A stretch of 64,000 bases of DNA from Methanocalculus natronophilus (GCF_038751955.1 NZ_JBCEXH010000003.1:200740-264739), one strand, 5' to 3'. Numbered from the stretch's first letter, positions 18,185 to 26,659 are shown. The notes: generated from the sequence alone by a model not told the origin. Numbers and translations: made by a program.

Positions 18185-18970
18185 ATGATGGGATTTTTTG
18201 GTTTTTCAGCTATTTCACGGGGGGCGCTTGCTGTCTGGCGCCGGAACCTTGATGCGTTTATCAGGACATACCGCGTGAATTTTATTCCCCCGTTTGTCGA
18301 ACCGGTGCTCTACCTTCTCGCTCTTGGCTATGGTGTCGGCGCACTTATCCAGGATATCGACGGTATCCCCTATCCTGTCTTTATTGCTCCCGCACTTGTC
18401 TCTATCTCGGTGATGTTCTCTGCCTTCTACGAATGCACGTATTCAAGTTATGTCAGGATGTATTACCAGAAGACATTTGACGCGATGGTGGCAACCCCGC
18501 TCTCAATTGAGGATGTGATCACAGGCGAGATCCTCTGGGGAGCAACCAGGGGAACGATCTATGCGGCACTCATGATACCGGTGCTCTATCTTTTTGGCGT
18601 GATCGATATGCCGACATCCCTTCTGCTGATACCATTTGCATTTCCAGCAGGTCTTCTCTTCGCAGCAATCGGACTCTGTTTCACCGCAGTCACACCGAGC
18701 ATTGATGCACTGAACTACCCTGCCTTTCTCTTCATTACACCGATGTTCCTCTTCTCAGGAACGTTCTTCCCGATCTCCATTCTTCCGGAGACTGTTCAGT
18801 ATTTTGCATTTCTCTTCCTCCCCCTTGCAAATACCGTCAATATCAACAGGGCGATAACAATGACGGAGTTCTCGCCTCTTGTCATCTTCAATATCATCTG
18901 GGTGCTTCTGGCAGCAGCTCTTGTCTTTAGTATCGCATTGAAGCTGATGAAGCGGAGACTGGAAGATTAA
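18185..18970 (+). CDS. ABC-2 type permease (NodJ-like)
   Basis: A 261-residue membrane protein with six likely segments. It has the ABC-2 pattern RNLDAFIRTYRVNFIPPFVEPVLYLL at the N-terminus and FLFSGTFFPISILPETVQ in the last third, as in NodJ-type exporters. It forms a half-exporter with the preceding ATPase, and the two genes are adjacent and translated together. Either of two consecutive ATGs (18185 or 18188) may be used. Confidence 0.9.
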   Translation: MMGFFGFSAISRGALAVWRRNLDAFIRTYRVNFIPPFVEPVLYLLALGYGVGALIQDIDGIPYPVFIAPALVSISVMFSAFYECTYSSYVRMYYQKTFDAMVATPLSIEDVITGEILWGATRGTIYAALMIPVLYLFGVIDMPTSLLLIPFAFPAGLLFAAIGLCFTAVTPSIDALNYPAFLFITPMFLFSGTFFPISILPETVQYFAFLFLPLANTVNINRAITMTEFSPLVIFNIIWVLLAAALVFSIALKLMKRRLED

Positions 18971-19015
18971 GGGCTCTTCTTTCTCTCTCTTTGAGAGAAG
19001 AGCCCGGGATGACCG
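18971..19015 (+). terminator. Hairpin after the ABC exporter operon
   Basis: GGGCTCTTCT (18971-18980) and AGAAGAGCCC (19006-19015) are perfect 10-bp complements, starting directly after the permease stop codon; the loop is pyrimidine-rich. No long T-run follows, so it may protect the mRNA end rather than stop transcription by itself. Confidence 0.45.
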
Positions 19016-19076
19016 GGGATATAAACGGGTGAACTGGCCAGTGTGATGGACTTCCCATCTTCAGATGAGCTGCTCG

Positions 19077-19247
19077 TTATTCTGAAAACCTGAGATAATA
19101 ACAGGCCCCCAGTTCGAGTTTCTCACCCGGAGCGAGTTTTCTGAGGTTACTATCGGCATGCTCAAGGCAGACGTATGATCCACAGCAGCCGTATACCTGG
19201 GCTCCGATGGCATCCTCCCCGCATATGGAACACTTTTTTTGGGTCAT
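19077..19247 (-). CDS. Small cysteine-rich zinc-binding protein
   Basis: A 56-residue protein beginning MTQKKCSICGEDAIG, with CxxC, a CC pair and C-x(2)-H later (YGCCGSYVCLEH). This pattern suggests one or two structural zinc sites of the treble-clef or ribbon type. The start at 19247 is supported by AGGGGAAG upstream; an upstream in-frame extension has no similar signal. The function is unknown. The 268 bp between it and the next + gene contain only that gene's promoter. Confidence 0.65.
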   Translation of the reverse strand: MTQKKCSICGEDAIGAQVYGCCGSYVCLEHADSNLRKLAPGEKLELGACYYLRFSE

Positions 19248-19484
19248 TTTCTTCCCCTGGAACAACTGGTATGCAAACAGAAGGGTATAGTAGTATCCCA
19301 CCCTGTCGTCTGTCAGATCATGCCTGTTCTCTCACGACCCATCTGAGTAAGGTTCTCAAGGCCCATGACTGATATTGATAGGTTTTTGTCTGCAGGCAGC
19401 TATTCATCTCTTGTTTACTGAAGTGCTATGAAATTGGTAGCAGATAGTCAAAATACCGACACACCGTCAAGATTAAAGCACAAG

Positions 19485-19498
19485 TTATATATATAAGT
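19485..19498 (+). promoter_or_regulatory. Strong TATA box, predicted leaderless mRNA
   Basis: A run of alternating T and A (GTTATATATATAAG) is centred about 25 bp before the ATG at 19516, with no ribosome-binding site between. Archaeal transcription would start at or beside the ATG. Confidence 0.6.
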
Positions 19499-19515
19499 AA
19501 AACGGTATACAGTGT

Positions 19516-19830
19516 ATGCTCTCGCCGGGGGAGATAAAAAAAGAGATCGAAGAACGCTTAAAGGCGTACCTCTCCAGAGACAAGTCTGGCATTCGGAAAG
19601 AACTGCTTACTCTCTTCATCCGTATCCGTTCACTTACCATATCAGAAATTCATGCCCGTCTCAACGAGAGGTTCAGTATCAGCATCAAAGCAGTCGCATC
19701 AATGGTTGGAATCATTGCATCAAGGATTGGTATTCTTCATGTTCGGCGAAATGCCGAAGGGACGAACAGCGTCTATGAAGTAAAGGAACAATACCTGGAT
19801 GTGATGACCCGCATTGTTGCTGCGAGCTGA
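19516..19830 (+). CDS. DUF2551-like small winged-helix protein
   Basis: A 104-residue, mostly helical and basic protein. The middle (LTISEIHARLNERFSISIKA and on to SRIGILHVRR) reads as a helix-turn-helix with a wing, as in methanogen proteins grouped as DUF2551. It may bind DNA; the target is unknown. A very strong TATA box lies at exactly leaderless distance. It stands alone between a divergent zinc protein and the RtcB-archease group. Confidence 0.72.
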   Translation: MLSPGEIKKEIEERLKAYLSRDKSGIRKELLTLFIRIRSLTISEIHARLNERFSISIKAVASMVGIIASRIGILHVRRNAEGTNSVYEVKEQYLDVMTRIVAAS

Positions 19831-19909
19831 TCTCAAACCTCCTTTTTTTTACCGAAGAACCGCTTCAATCAGAACCATTTTAATCAACCTCTTCCCATTA
19901 ATCTGGTAC

Positions 19910-20194
19910 ATGATACACCCGTTTGGAGATGCAACCGGTACGCCGGATATCACCGTCACAGAAGATGTGCGCACATATATAAAAGATCGTGGATGTGACT
20001 TCCGTGTCTGTACGTCCTGTGGAGGACCGATACTTCTTCCGACCACCATAAAAAGGCCAAAATCAACAGATATATCTATTCCAGTCGGCGATTATACGCT
20101 TTATATCTCCCGTTACCAGGTGAAGTGGATCCAGACAATCAATATGCAGATGATCCCCCGGTATTTTGGCCAGGGGAGTTTTGATGAGTATTGA
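19910..20194 (+). CDS. Conserved-looking CxxC protein next to archease
   Basis: A 94-residue protein starting MIHPFGDATGTPDITVTED, with one CTSCGGP knuckle near residue 40 followed by a basic, beta-rich stretch. A CxxC plus a GGP turn suggests a half zinc ribbon or a site for metal binding as a dimer. The start at 19910 fits the product better than the frame's upstream extension. Its end overlaps the archease start by 11 bp, so it is cotranscribed with archease and rtcB. I do not recognise the family. Confidence 0.6.
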   Translation: MIHPFGDATGTPDITVTEDVRTYIKDRGCDFRVCTSCGGPILLPTTIKRPKSTDISIPVGDYTLYISRYQVKWIQTINMQMIPRYFGQGSFDEY

Positions 20195-20591
20195 AGAGCT
20201 TGAACATACTGCTGATGTGAGGATACGAATCACAGCAGAAACCCGGGAAGAGCTGTTTGCACGTGCAAGCGAAGCGCTCTTTGGCATTCTCTATACCGGG
20301 GAGTGCATATCTGCTAACACCAGGAGCTTCCAGGTATCTGCAGACAGTGACGAGGATCTCCTCTGGGAGTTCCTCTCAGAACTTATTTACATCTCGGAGA
20401 CGGAGTTCTTTGTTGTCTGCAAAACAGAGATCAGGTTTACTGAAGACGGGCTTTGTGCAAAAATCCATGGGGAACCATTCGTTACAGGCAGGCATGGTGG
20501 AGGGCGTGAGGTAAAAGGCATCTCCTATTCAGAGCTCTCAATAGAGAGCGTGGAAGATGGATTCTCTGCTTTGATTATCTTTGATGTATGA
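20184..20591 (+). CDS. Archease (activator of RtcB ligase)
   Basis: A 135-residue archease. The start MSIEELEHTADVRIRITAETREELFARA is the family hallmark, and the conserved acidic residues that bind metal are present toward the end (VKGISYSELSIE). Archease promotes the guanylylation and turnover of RtcB RNA ligase, needed after tRNA intron excision. AGGGGAG lies 6 bases before the ATG. It is followed 9 bp later by rtcB. An intron-bearing tRNA in the same window is a natural client. Confidence 0.94.
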   Translation: MSIEELEHTADVRIRITAETREELFARASEALFGILYTGECISANTRSFQVSADSDEDLLWEFLSELIYISETEFFVVCKTEIRFTEDGLCAKIHGEPFVTGRHGGGREVKGISYSELSIESVEDGFSALIIFDV

Positions 20592-20600
20592 GGTGAAGAA

Positions 20601-22034
20601 ATGCTGCACGGTATTCAACATGTCGGGCTTCACGAATGGGATGTTCCGGTTGGCTATGCTCCTGATATGAGGGTTTCCGGGAGATTGTACCTCTCTGAAG
20701 CACTTGGCAGGACTCTTGAAGAGGGAGCTGTCCGCCAGTGTGCAAATGTCGCAACCCTTCCCGGAATCATCGGGCATTCATATGGGATGCCGGATATCCA
20801 CTGGGGATATGGGTTTCCAATAGGTGGTGTCGCCGCGTTTTCGAGGGACGGGGGGGTCATCTCGCCCGGTGGCGTTGGCTTTGATATCAACTGTGGTGTC
20901 AGGCTGATCACCATACCGCTTGAAGCCCGTGATCTGAGGGATCTTGAATCGATCATCGCACGCCTCTATGATGGCGTGCCAACCGGTGTGGGCTCAAAGA
21001 GTTCTTTTTCCCTCTCCCGGTCAGGGCTTCTCGATCTCGTTTTGGAAGGCTCGCCCTATGCAATCAAAGAAGGATTTGGCCTTCCCGAAGATGCATCACA
21101 CTGTGAGGAGGGCGGGTGCATGAAAGAGGCGAGCCTTGAGTCTCTCAGTGATAAAGCAATACAACGTGGCATCCCCCAGTGCGGCACCCTTGGATCAGGA
21201 AACCATTTCCTTGAGCTGCAGGTGGTATCTGAGATCAGGGATAGAGAGGCAGCAGATACATTTGGTATCACTGAAGGGATGGTCTGCTGTATGATCCATT
21301 GCGGCTCCCGTGGATTTGGCCACCAGGTCTGTACAGATCATATCAAAACACTTGATAAAGCCTCGAAGAAATATGGAATCAAACTTCCGGACCGCCAGCT
21401 TGCCTGCGCCCCGCTCACCTCACCGGAGGGGGAGGGGTACTTCTCGGCGATGGCAGCAGCTGCAAACTATGCCTGGGCAAACCGCCAGATTATCACCCAC
21501 CAGGTACGAACAATCTTTGAGTCGGCCTTTGGCATCGCATACAGGGAGATGCCGCTTGTCTATGATGTTGCGCATAATATAGCCAAATGGGAGATGCATG
21601 AGGTGGATGGAGAGAATAGCGAGGTCTGCGTCCACCGGAAAGGTGCAACACGGGCCTTTGGCCCCGGCAGACACGAGCTCCCCGGCAGGTATCAGAAAAC
21701 CGGGCAGCCGGTGATTATTCCCGGAAGCATGGGGACCGCATCATACCTGCTCCGTGGAACAGATACAGCCATGCAGAAAACATTTGGCAGTACCTGCCAT
21801 GGCGCGGGGAGGGTGAGCAGCAGGAAGGCTGCAAAGAAAGCTGTCAGGGGAGCAGACATTTCAATGGAACTCAGGAAACAGGGGATCATTGTGAAAGCAC
21901 CTTCTGGCAATGCAATCGCTGAGGAAGCACCGCAGATGTATAAGTCAAGTGACGAGGTGGTGCGGGTTGTTGATGAAGCCGGGCTCTCGACGATCGTTTC
22001 CCGCCTGATGCCACTTGGCGTTATCAAAGGATGA
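20601..22034 (+). CDS. rtcB: tRNA-splicing ligase RtcB
   Basis: A 477-residue RtcB, the 3'-phosphate/5'-OH RNA ligase that joins tRNA halves. Conserved blocks include ATLPGIIGHSYGMPDIHWGYGFPIGGVAA, GGVGFDINCGVR near residues 90-101, the metal-binding GSGNHFLELQ and MIHCGSRGFGH, and CHGAGR near residue 400 with the histidine that takes GMP. It is uninterrupted, with no intein, although inteins are frequent in archaeal RtcB. It is cotranscribed with archease. Confidence 0.97.
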   Translation: MLHGIQHVGLHEWDVPVGYAPDMRVSGRLYLSEALGRTLEEGAVRQCANVATLPGIIGHSYGMPDIHWGYGFPIGGVAAFSRDGGVISPGGVGFDINCGVRLITIPLEARDLRDLESIIARLYDGVPTGVGSKSSFSLSRSGLLDLVLEGSPYAIKEGFGLPEDASHCEEGGCMKEASLESLSDKAIQRGIPQCGTLGSGNHFLELQVVSEIRDREAADTFGITEGMVCCMIHCGSRGFGHQVCTDHIKTLDKASKKYGIKLPDRQLACAPLTSPEGEGYFSAMAAAANYAWANRQIITHQVRTIFESAFGIAYREMPLVYDVAHNIAKWEMHEVDGENSEVCVHRKGATRAFGPGRHELPGRYQKTGQPVIIPGSMGTASYLLRGTDTAMQKTFGSTCHGAGRVSSRKAAKKAVRGADISMELRKQGIIVKAPSGNAIAEEAPQMYKSSDEVVRVVDEAGLSTIVSRLMPLGVIKG

Positions 22035-22055
22035 AAGAGTGGAGTTGATATTCGG

Positions 22056-22637
22056 ATGAAAGGAGCACCCCCTGCACTGATATGGGAAGACAAAATGATG
22101 TTCCAGAGACTGATCGATGACTGTGTTGGCTCCTGCGAGCTGGTAACCCCACAGCTCCTCGCAGCCCCGTTTTACCGGGGGCGGTTTGGCGCACTTGTTA
22201 TCCCGACAGGCTTTGCAAATAAGGACTACTCCCGTGTACTTCCGGCATTGCGGGCAACAAAAGGGCGGATAGAGCGTTTCCTGAGCTCAGGCGGAGAGAT
22301 GCTTGTGTATGGCGGGGGCGGCGATGTGCCTGACTGCTATGACTGGCTCCCCTTCAAGGTGTGCTACAACTTCGAATACGGACCCCGAAAAATTACGATC
22401 AGGAGAGAGGGGGATGCCTCGCGCCTGCTGGAAGGATATGATCCGGATGCCTTTGAGTGCGATGGCTACTTTACCGGGTATGAAGGTGAAGCAGTCGCAG
22501 AAACAGATGCTGGCCACCCTATCCTCATTGAAGAGATGATAGGCTCAGGCCGCGTCATACTCACGACAGCACATGAATATCCATCACGTGCCTTTCTGAC
22601 CGACTTCTGTTCATTGAAAAAGGAAAACTTCTTTTAG
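22056..22637 (+). CDS. Class I glutamine amidotransferase-like fold protein, unknown role
   Basis: A 193-residue protein whose outline resembles the GATase1/DJ-1 fold: ALIWEDKMMFQRLIDD at the start, GALVIPTGFANKDY, FLSSGGEMLVYGGGGDVPDC as a nucleophile-elbow-like region, and a late GRVILTTAHEYPS. The elbow has no cysteine where amidotransferases have one, so catalysis is doubtful. The ATG at 22056 was kept because the first strand would be lost with the later ATGs at 22095 and 22098. It follows rtcB by 21 bp and may share its transcript. Confidence 0.6.
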   Translation: MKGAPPALIWEDKMMFQRLIDDCVGSCELVTPQLLAAPFYRGRFGALVIPTGFANKDYSRVLPALRATKGRIERFLSSGGEMLVYGGGGDVPDCYDWLPFKVCYNFEYGPRKITIRREGDASRLLEGYDPDAFECDGYFTGYEGEAVAETDAGHPILIEEMIGSGRVILTTAHEYPSRAFLTDFCSLKKENFF

Positions 22638-22668
22638 CTGGAACAGGTATGGTTGTTAGTGTTCCATT

Positions 22669-23091
22669 ATGCACCGGTATAGTATTGCCCGCGATTCATC
22701 TGCCGATGACCTCGAATCGGTCCTGATGGCATTTCATACCATCCTCTCAGGCCTGCCCGTAACCGGAAGGTCAAAAGATAAGCCCGGCCTCCGGATAGAG
22801 GGTGGAAAAGCAGTTGACAGAGCCTATACGGGACCTGTTCTCGAAGAGGTGCTTGTGAAAAACCAGCTGGTGAAAACAAGGCCAGCAGAAGGCGCATATA
22901 AAGGAATCCCTGTGGTGGTTGCCCCTGTCAGGGACCTTGATGGAGATGTAATCGGCGCGATAGGTGTTGTTGATATAACCGGCATATTTGATCTTGCCAC
23001 ACTTATGGAACACCAGTCATTCATCCTCAGGCAGGTCTGTGGGACAGACCCCTGCCCAATTGATACAGAACAGATTATGGCAAAAAGGTAA
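22669..23091 (+). CDS. DUF2111-like conserved methanogen protein
   Basis: A 140-residue soluble protein. PVTGRSKDKPGLRIEGGKAVDRAYTGPVLEEVL and VVVAPVRDLDGDVIGAIGVVDITGIFDLA read like a small sensor fold in the PAS/GAF class; the domain is known as DUF2111 in methanogens. The function is unknown. It ends 5 bp before birA, so the two are likely cotranscribed, which may hint at a regulatory role, but nothing in the sequence proves this. Confidence 0.65.
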   Translation: MHRYSIARDSSADDLESVLMAFHTILSGLPVTGRSKDKPGLRIEGGKAVDRAYTGPVLEEVLVKNQLVKTRPAEGAYKGIPVVVAPVRDLDGDVIGAIGVVDITGIFDLATLMEHQSFILRQVCGTDPCPIDTEQIMAKR

Positions 23092-23096
23092 TTGCG

Positions 23097-24077
23097 ATGA
23101 CAAGTGCTGCGTTTAAGATTCTGAAGATCCTGGATGCATATGGTGAGCGGGTATCCGGGGAAACGATCAGCAGGGAGCTGGGCATCAGCAGATCAGCTGT
23201 ATGGAAACATATCCAGGAACTGAAAAAACTTGGCTATGAGATTGAAGCCAGCCAGAAAGAAGGGTATCTGGTGACAAAGAGGACCACGCAACTGGTTCCC
23301 TATGAGATACAGCGTCTCCTCAAAACCAAAAAAATTGGATCTGATATCCATTATGTCGCAAGTACTCCTTCCACAATCTGGCTTGGCAAGCAGATGATAG
23401 GGGAGATTAAAGATGAGATTCCCGAGGGTCTTGTTATATTAGCCGAGGAGCAGACCGGCGGCATTGGGAGGCTTGGGCGTTCCTGGGCATCCCCTGCAGG
23501 CGGCATCTGGATGACAATCGTCCTCAAACCAGAAATCCCAATTGCACGGGTTTTTTCGATAATGATGGCCTCGTCAGTCGCTGTGGCACGGGCGATCAGG
23601 AGGGAGTTTGATCTTGGAGCATTAATCAAATGGCCTAACGACATCTTCATAGGGGATAAGAAGGTGGCCGGAATGCACCTGGAACTCTCGGCAGAAGCAG
23701 ATACCATTCATTACTGCCTTCTTTCCGTTGGCATAGACGTCAATGTCTCGGTACCTGATCTGATGCCCGTCTTAAACCGTGAAGTGACGTCGATCTCAGC
23801 TGAGCTTGGCTATGATGTTGATCGATCCAGGTTTCTGGCACGTGTCCTGACTGAGTTTGAACGCCGGTATGGACTTGTGGAGCATAATGAATTTGAAGCC
23901 CTCCTCAGGGAATGGAAGAGTCTCTCCTGTACCCTTGAACACCGGGTTGAGATCAGGACACTGAAGAAGACATTTGTTGGCGAGGCAATTGACATCGATG
24001 AGCATGGTGCCCTGATCATCAGGAAAGACAACGGCAGGATTGAGCGGGTTATCGCCGGGGATTGTTACCTCCTCTGA
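23097..24077 (+). CDS. birA: Biotin protein ligase with DNA-binding domain (BirA)
   Basis: A 326-residue class II BirA. Residues about 1-65 form a winged helix (ISRELGISRSAVWKHIQELKKLGYEIEAS), so it can bind DNA as well as biotinylate proteins. The catalytic domain shows EEQTGGIGRLGRSWASPAGG, IKWPNDIFIGDKKVAGMHLE and the C-terminal SH3-like part. Its substrate here should be the biotin domain of PycB, 2.6 kb downstream. A long-spaced inverted repeat like the E. coli BirA operator lies between this gene and bioY, making autorepression of biotin uptake likely. Confidence 0.95.
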   Translation: MTSAAFKILKILDAYGERVSGETISRELGISRSAVWKHIQELKKLGYEIEASQKEGYLVTKRTTQLVPYEIQRLLKTKKIGSDIHYVASTPSTIWLGKQMIGEIKDEIPEGLVILAEEQTGGIGRLGRSWASPAGGIWMTIVLKPEIPIARVFSIMMASSVAVARAIRREFDLGALIKWPNDIFIGDKKVAGMHLELSAEADTIHYCLLSVGIDVNVSVPDLMPVLNREVTSISAELGYDVDRSRFLARVLTEFERRYGLVEHNEFEALLREWKSLSCTLEHRVEIRTLKKTFVGEAIDIDEHGALIIRKDNGRIERVIAGDCYLL

Positions 24078-24104
24078 TCCCCCGTCTCGCCCCCGGCACC
24101 ACTC

Positions 24105-24146
24105 TTTTTTTATCGTCAACCAGCATAGTACATTCAGGTTGACGAT
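24105..24146 (+). promoter_or_regulatory. BirA-like operator overlapping the bioY TATA box
   Basis: ATCGTCAACC (24112-24121) and GGTTGACGAT (24137-24146) are a perfect 10-bp inverted repeat with a 15-bp spacer. The half-site TCGTCAACC matches 7 of 9 bases of the E. coli BirA half-site TTGTAAACC, which has a similarly long spacer (16). A TATA-like TTTTTTTATC at 24105-24114 overlaps the left half, and the right half ends on the bioY start codon, so a bound dimer would cover the promoter. A BirA with a winged helix is encoded next door. Confidence 0.75.
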
Positions 24147-24663
24147 GTACGGGGATATTGAATATGCGCAGATATTGACAAAAACCGCAGCATTTACAGC
24201 ACTCATCGCAGTCGGTGGCTGGGTATCAGTTACCATTCCGGTGCTGCCGCTTGTTCCCTTCACCCTCCAGACACTCTTTGTCCTGCTTGCAGCAGTTGTC
24301 ATGAAACGGCATGCAGTCTATCCCGTCGGCTTGTATATCCTGCTTGGCATCTGCAACCTGCCGGTGTTTCATAACGGAACTGCCGGAATCGGGATACTCC
24401 TTGGGCCAACCGGAGGATTCATAATCGGGTTTCTCCCGGCAGCATTCATCGCAGGATTCTGTATGGAGCAGACATTCAGGTTTGCTGATATCATGGGACT
24501 TGCCGCAGCAACCGTTGTCATCCTTGGCTTTGGAGCTGCATGGCTTGCCTTCTCAACAGGGATGCCGATTGCTGCTGCAGTAGCAATTGCCGTCCTCCCG
24601 TTTATTCCAGGAGATATCCTGAAAGCAGGAGCAGCTCTTGTCATTGGAAAAAGGCTTGTATGA
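24145..24663 (+). CDS. bioY: Biotin transporter substrate-binding subunit BioY
   Basis: A 172-residue membrane protein with about six segments, the S component of an ECF biotin importer. PLVPFTLQTLFVLLAAVVM and GPTGGFIIGFLPAAFIAGF are BioY hallmarks. The ATG at 24145 lies at the end of the BirA-like operator. The upstream in-frame extension is not hydrophobic and crosses the operator, so it was rejected. It is followed by a 4-bp overlap with an ECF ATPase gene. A full dedicated importer is therefore encoded. Confidence 0.95.
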   Translation: MYGDIEYAQILTKTAAFTALIAVGGWVSVTIPVLPLVPFTLQTLFVLLAAVVMKRHAVYPVGLYILLGICNLPVFHNGTAGIGILLGPTGGFIIGFLPAAFIAGFCMEQTFRFADIMGLAAATVVILGFGAAWLAFSTGMPIAAAVAIAVLPFIPGDILKAGAALVIGKRLV

Positions 24664-25265
24664 TTGAACTGACAGATATCCGGCACAGGATACTTGATAT
24701 CCCGTCACTCTCGCTGCCAGAGGGGGTGACAACGGTTCTTGGCAGGAATGGTGCCGGAAAAACCACGCTCCTCTCACTCTGTGCAGGTGTCGCGCTGCCT
24801 GAGAGGGGTGTGGTGGAGATTGAGGGCACCCCTCCCCGGCAGCTCGAGATTGGCTGGGTATCTGAATTTCCAGATAGAAATATCCTCTTTGACTCGGTTT
24901 TTGATGAGATTTCTGCTCCTCTCCGGTTCCGGAGGTGCACAAATGATGAGATCACACGCAGAACCAGGGAGATCATCGAGAGGTTCTCCCTTGATCATCT
25001 GACGGGACGGAGAACCCGCACGCTCTCCGGGGGAGAGAAGGTGCTTGTCAGTCTTGCAACAGCACTTGTAACTGATCCAGTACTGCTTGTGATTGATGAG
25101 GCAGACTCGCATCTTGACAGGGCAACGGCAGAGAATCTGCAGGAGATGATTCGGATCTCCCCGCCACGATACCTGCTCCAGAGCACCCAGTTCACAGGCA
25201 CCGCCTCTGGATCAGATCACCTGGTTATCATGGAGAAGGGGCGGGCAACCGTGGAGTTGATCTGA
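24660..25265 (+). CDS. ECF transporter ATPase, with an altered H-loop
   Basis: A 201-residue compact ABC ATPase of the EcfA/BioM type, which powers BioY. Walker A GRNGAGKTT, signature LSGGEKV and Walker B VLLVIDEADSHLD are present. Where the switch histidine should stand the sequence is LLQSTQF, so that residue appears to be glutamine, which would weaken hydrolysis at one of the two ATP sites. It overlaps bioY by 4 bp and ends 2 bp before the second ATPase. The ATG at 24660 was chosen because upstream in-frame residues lie inside bioY. Confidence 0.88.
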   Translation: MIELTDIRHRILDIPSLSLPEGVTTVLGRNGAGKTTLLSLCAGVALPERGVVEIEGTPPRQLEIGWVSEFPDRNILFDSVFDEISAPLRFRRCTNDEITRRTREIIERFSLDHLTGRRTRTLSGGEKVLVSLATALVTDPVLLVIDEADSHLDRATAENLQEMIRISPPRYLLQSTQFTGTASGSDHLVIMEKGRATVELI

Positions 25266-25267
25266 GA

Positions 25268-26587
25268 ATGAAGATCAGTGCAGGTTCTCTAAAGTATCAG
25301 CAGGGCTCATTTCAGCTCTCAGTCACCCAGGTATTTGGAGACGGCATTCATCTGGTGACCGGCAGAATCGGGTCTGGGAAAAGCACACTTTCACTTCTCC
25401 TCTCCGGCCAGCTTACGCCAGAGTCCGGGAGTGTGACGCGGGCCGGGATCACATCATGTATCATAACGCTTCAGTTCCCCGAATACCATATAACCGGAGC
25501 AACAGTAACAGAAGAGATCAAGTCATGGGGAATAGATCCCTCTGCAATCGACACTGCAATTGTACCTGATGTTTTTCTTGATCGTGATCCCCTGACACTC
25601 TCCCGGGGTGAATTAAAACGCCTCACACTCGCCTGTGCTTTTGCAAAAGAACCCGACCTGCTCATTATGGATGAGCCGTTCTCTTCTCTTGACACGGAGA
25701 TGAAAGACTGGCTCTGCAACCAGATCAGGGTGAGGCGGCATGGTATTACCATTATATTCACGCATGAACGCGAAACACTCCCGGATGCAGATTATTATTA
25801 TGAGATGAGCGACGGCAGCCTTCATTCTGCAGGATATGATCCTGAAGAGAGAGATGGTAGGGAACTGTTTGGATCACCCCATGTACAGGGCCAGGGTCAA
25901 TTGGGAGATCCGGTAGCAGAAGAGCGCTCTCCATCTGAAGAAGAGAAGCCGGTCTTTCTGGATCCGAGATTGCGGCTCTTCTCTGTCCTCTGCCTCTCTC
26001 TTGGAGCATTCATGAGTATTGGGGGTGCAGTGATCGCACTTGCCTGGTGGGTCATCGCCGCCTGGGGCCGATGGAAGCTGCCCAATCGAACTGTCGCTCT
26101 TCTCCTGCTGATCCTGGTTCTGGCACCGGCTCTTGGAACAGAGCTGCTTGGAGGTGACGGACTATCGTATGGAATCCGTATCGGCACCATCCTCTTCCTC
26201 TCATTCTGGGCATTTACCGAATATCGCGGTGGAGAGCTGCTCAATCTGTTTGTCTGGGCAGGGACCGACCGGCTTGGGTTTGATATCGGACTTGCAGCCG
26301 AGATGACGATGCAGGGCATTCATCTTGCCGTATCTGACATCAGGCAGATCATCTTCGCATATGATATCAAAGGGTATCAATTCACCTGGAAAACAATTAT
26401 TCCTGCTTCCATTTCCTTATTAACCCTTCATATTCGCCGATCTGAGGAGATGGCACACCTTCTTGCCATACGGGGTTTTCGCGGAGGCGGTACATGGATC
26501 CCGGTTTTTTCAAGGGGGCAAAAGGAGCCATATCTTACTCTGATTGCATTAATACCTCTGATTTTAGCTTTGATCACGCTTTGGTGA
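25268..26587 (+). CDS. ECF ATPase fused to EcfT membrane subunit
   Basis: A 439-residue fusion. Residues about 1-190 are a second ABC ATPase: Walker A GRIGSGKST, Q-loop region TLQFPEYHITGATV, signature LSRGELKR (G to R change), Walker B DLLIMDEPFSSLD and an intact H in IIFTHE. A linker rich in charge follows, and residues about 230-439 are an EcfT (BioN-like) membrane subunit with five or so segments and cytoplasmic coupling helices (MAHLLAIRGFRGGG in place of the usual ARG box). With bioY and the other ATPase it completes a biotin ECF importer. Confidence 0.9.
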   Translation: MKISAGSLKYQQGSFQLSVTQVFGDGIHLVTGRIGSGKSTLSLLLSGQLTPESGSVTRAGITSCIITLQFPEYHITGATVTEEIKSWGIDPSAIDTAIVPDVFLDRDPLTLSRGELKRLTLACAFAKEPDLLIMDEPFSSLDTEMKDWLCNQIRVRRHGITIIFTHERETLPDADYYYEMSDGSLHSAGYDPEERDGRELFGSPHVQGQGQLGDPVAEERSPSEEEKPVFLDPRLRLFSVLCLSLGAFMSIGGAVIALAWWVIAAWGRWKLPNRTVALLLLILVLAPALGTELLGGDGLSYGIRIGTILFLSFWAFTEYRGGELLNLFVWAGTDRLGFDIGLAAEMTMQGIHLAVSDIRQIIFAYDIKGYQFTWKTIIPASISLLTLHIRRSEEMAHLLAIRGFRGGGTWIPVFSRGQKEPYLTLIALIPLILALITLW

Positions 26588-26659
26588 ATTATTTATACTA
26601 TCAGGTGTAATTTCTGAGAGGCTCGTTTTTTACAATTCCTCAGCCCACGAGGTGTTTAG

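Noticed and set aside
20601-22034. Intein in RtcB
   Set aside because: The protein is 477 residues, the normal length, with all blocks continuous.
26588-26659. A second BirA site before pycB
   Set aside because: TGTAA and TTACA occur there, but spacing and half-site sequence do not match the bioY repeat.
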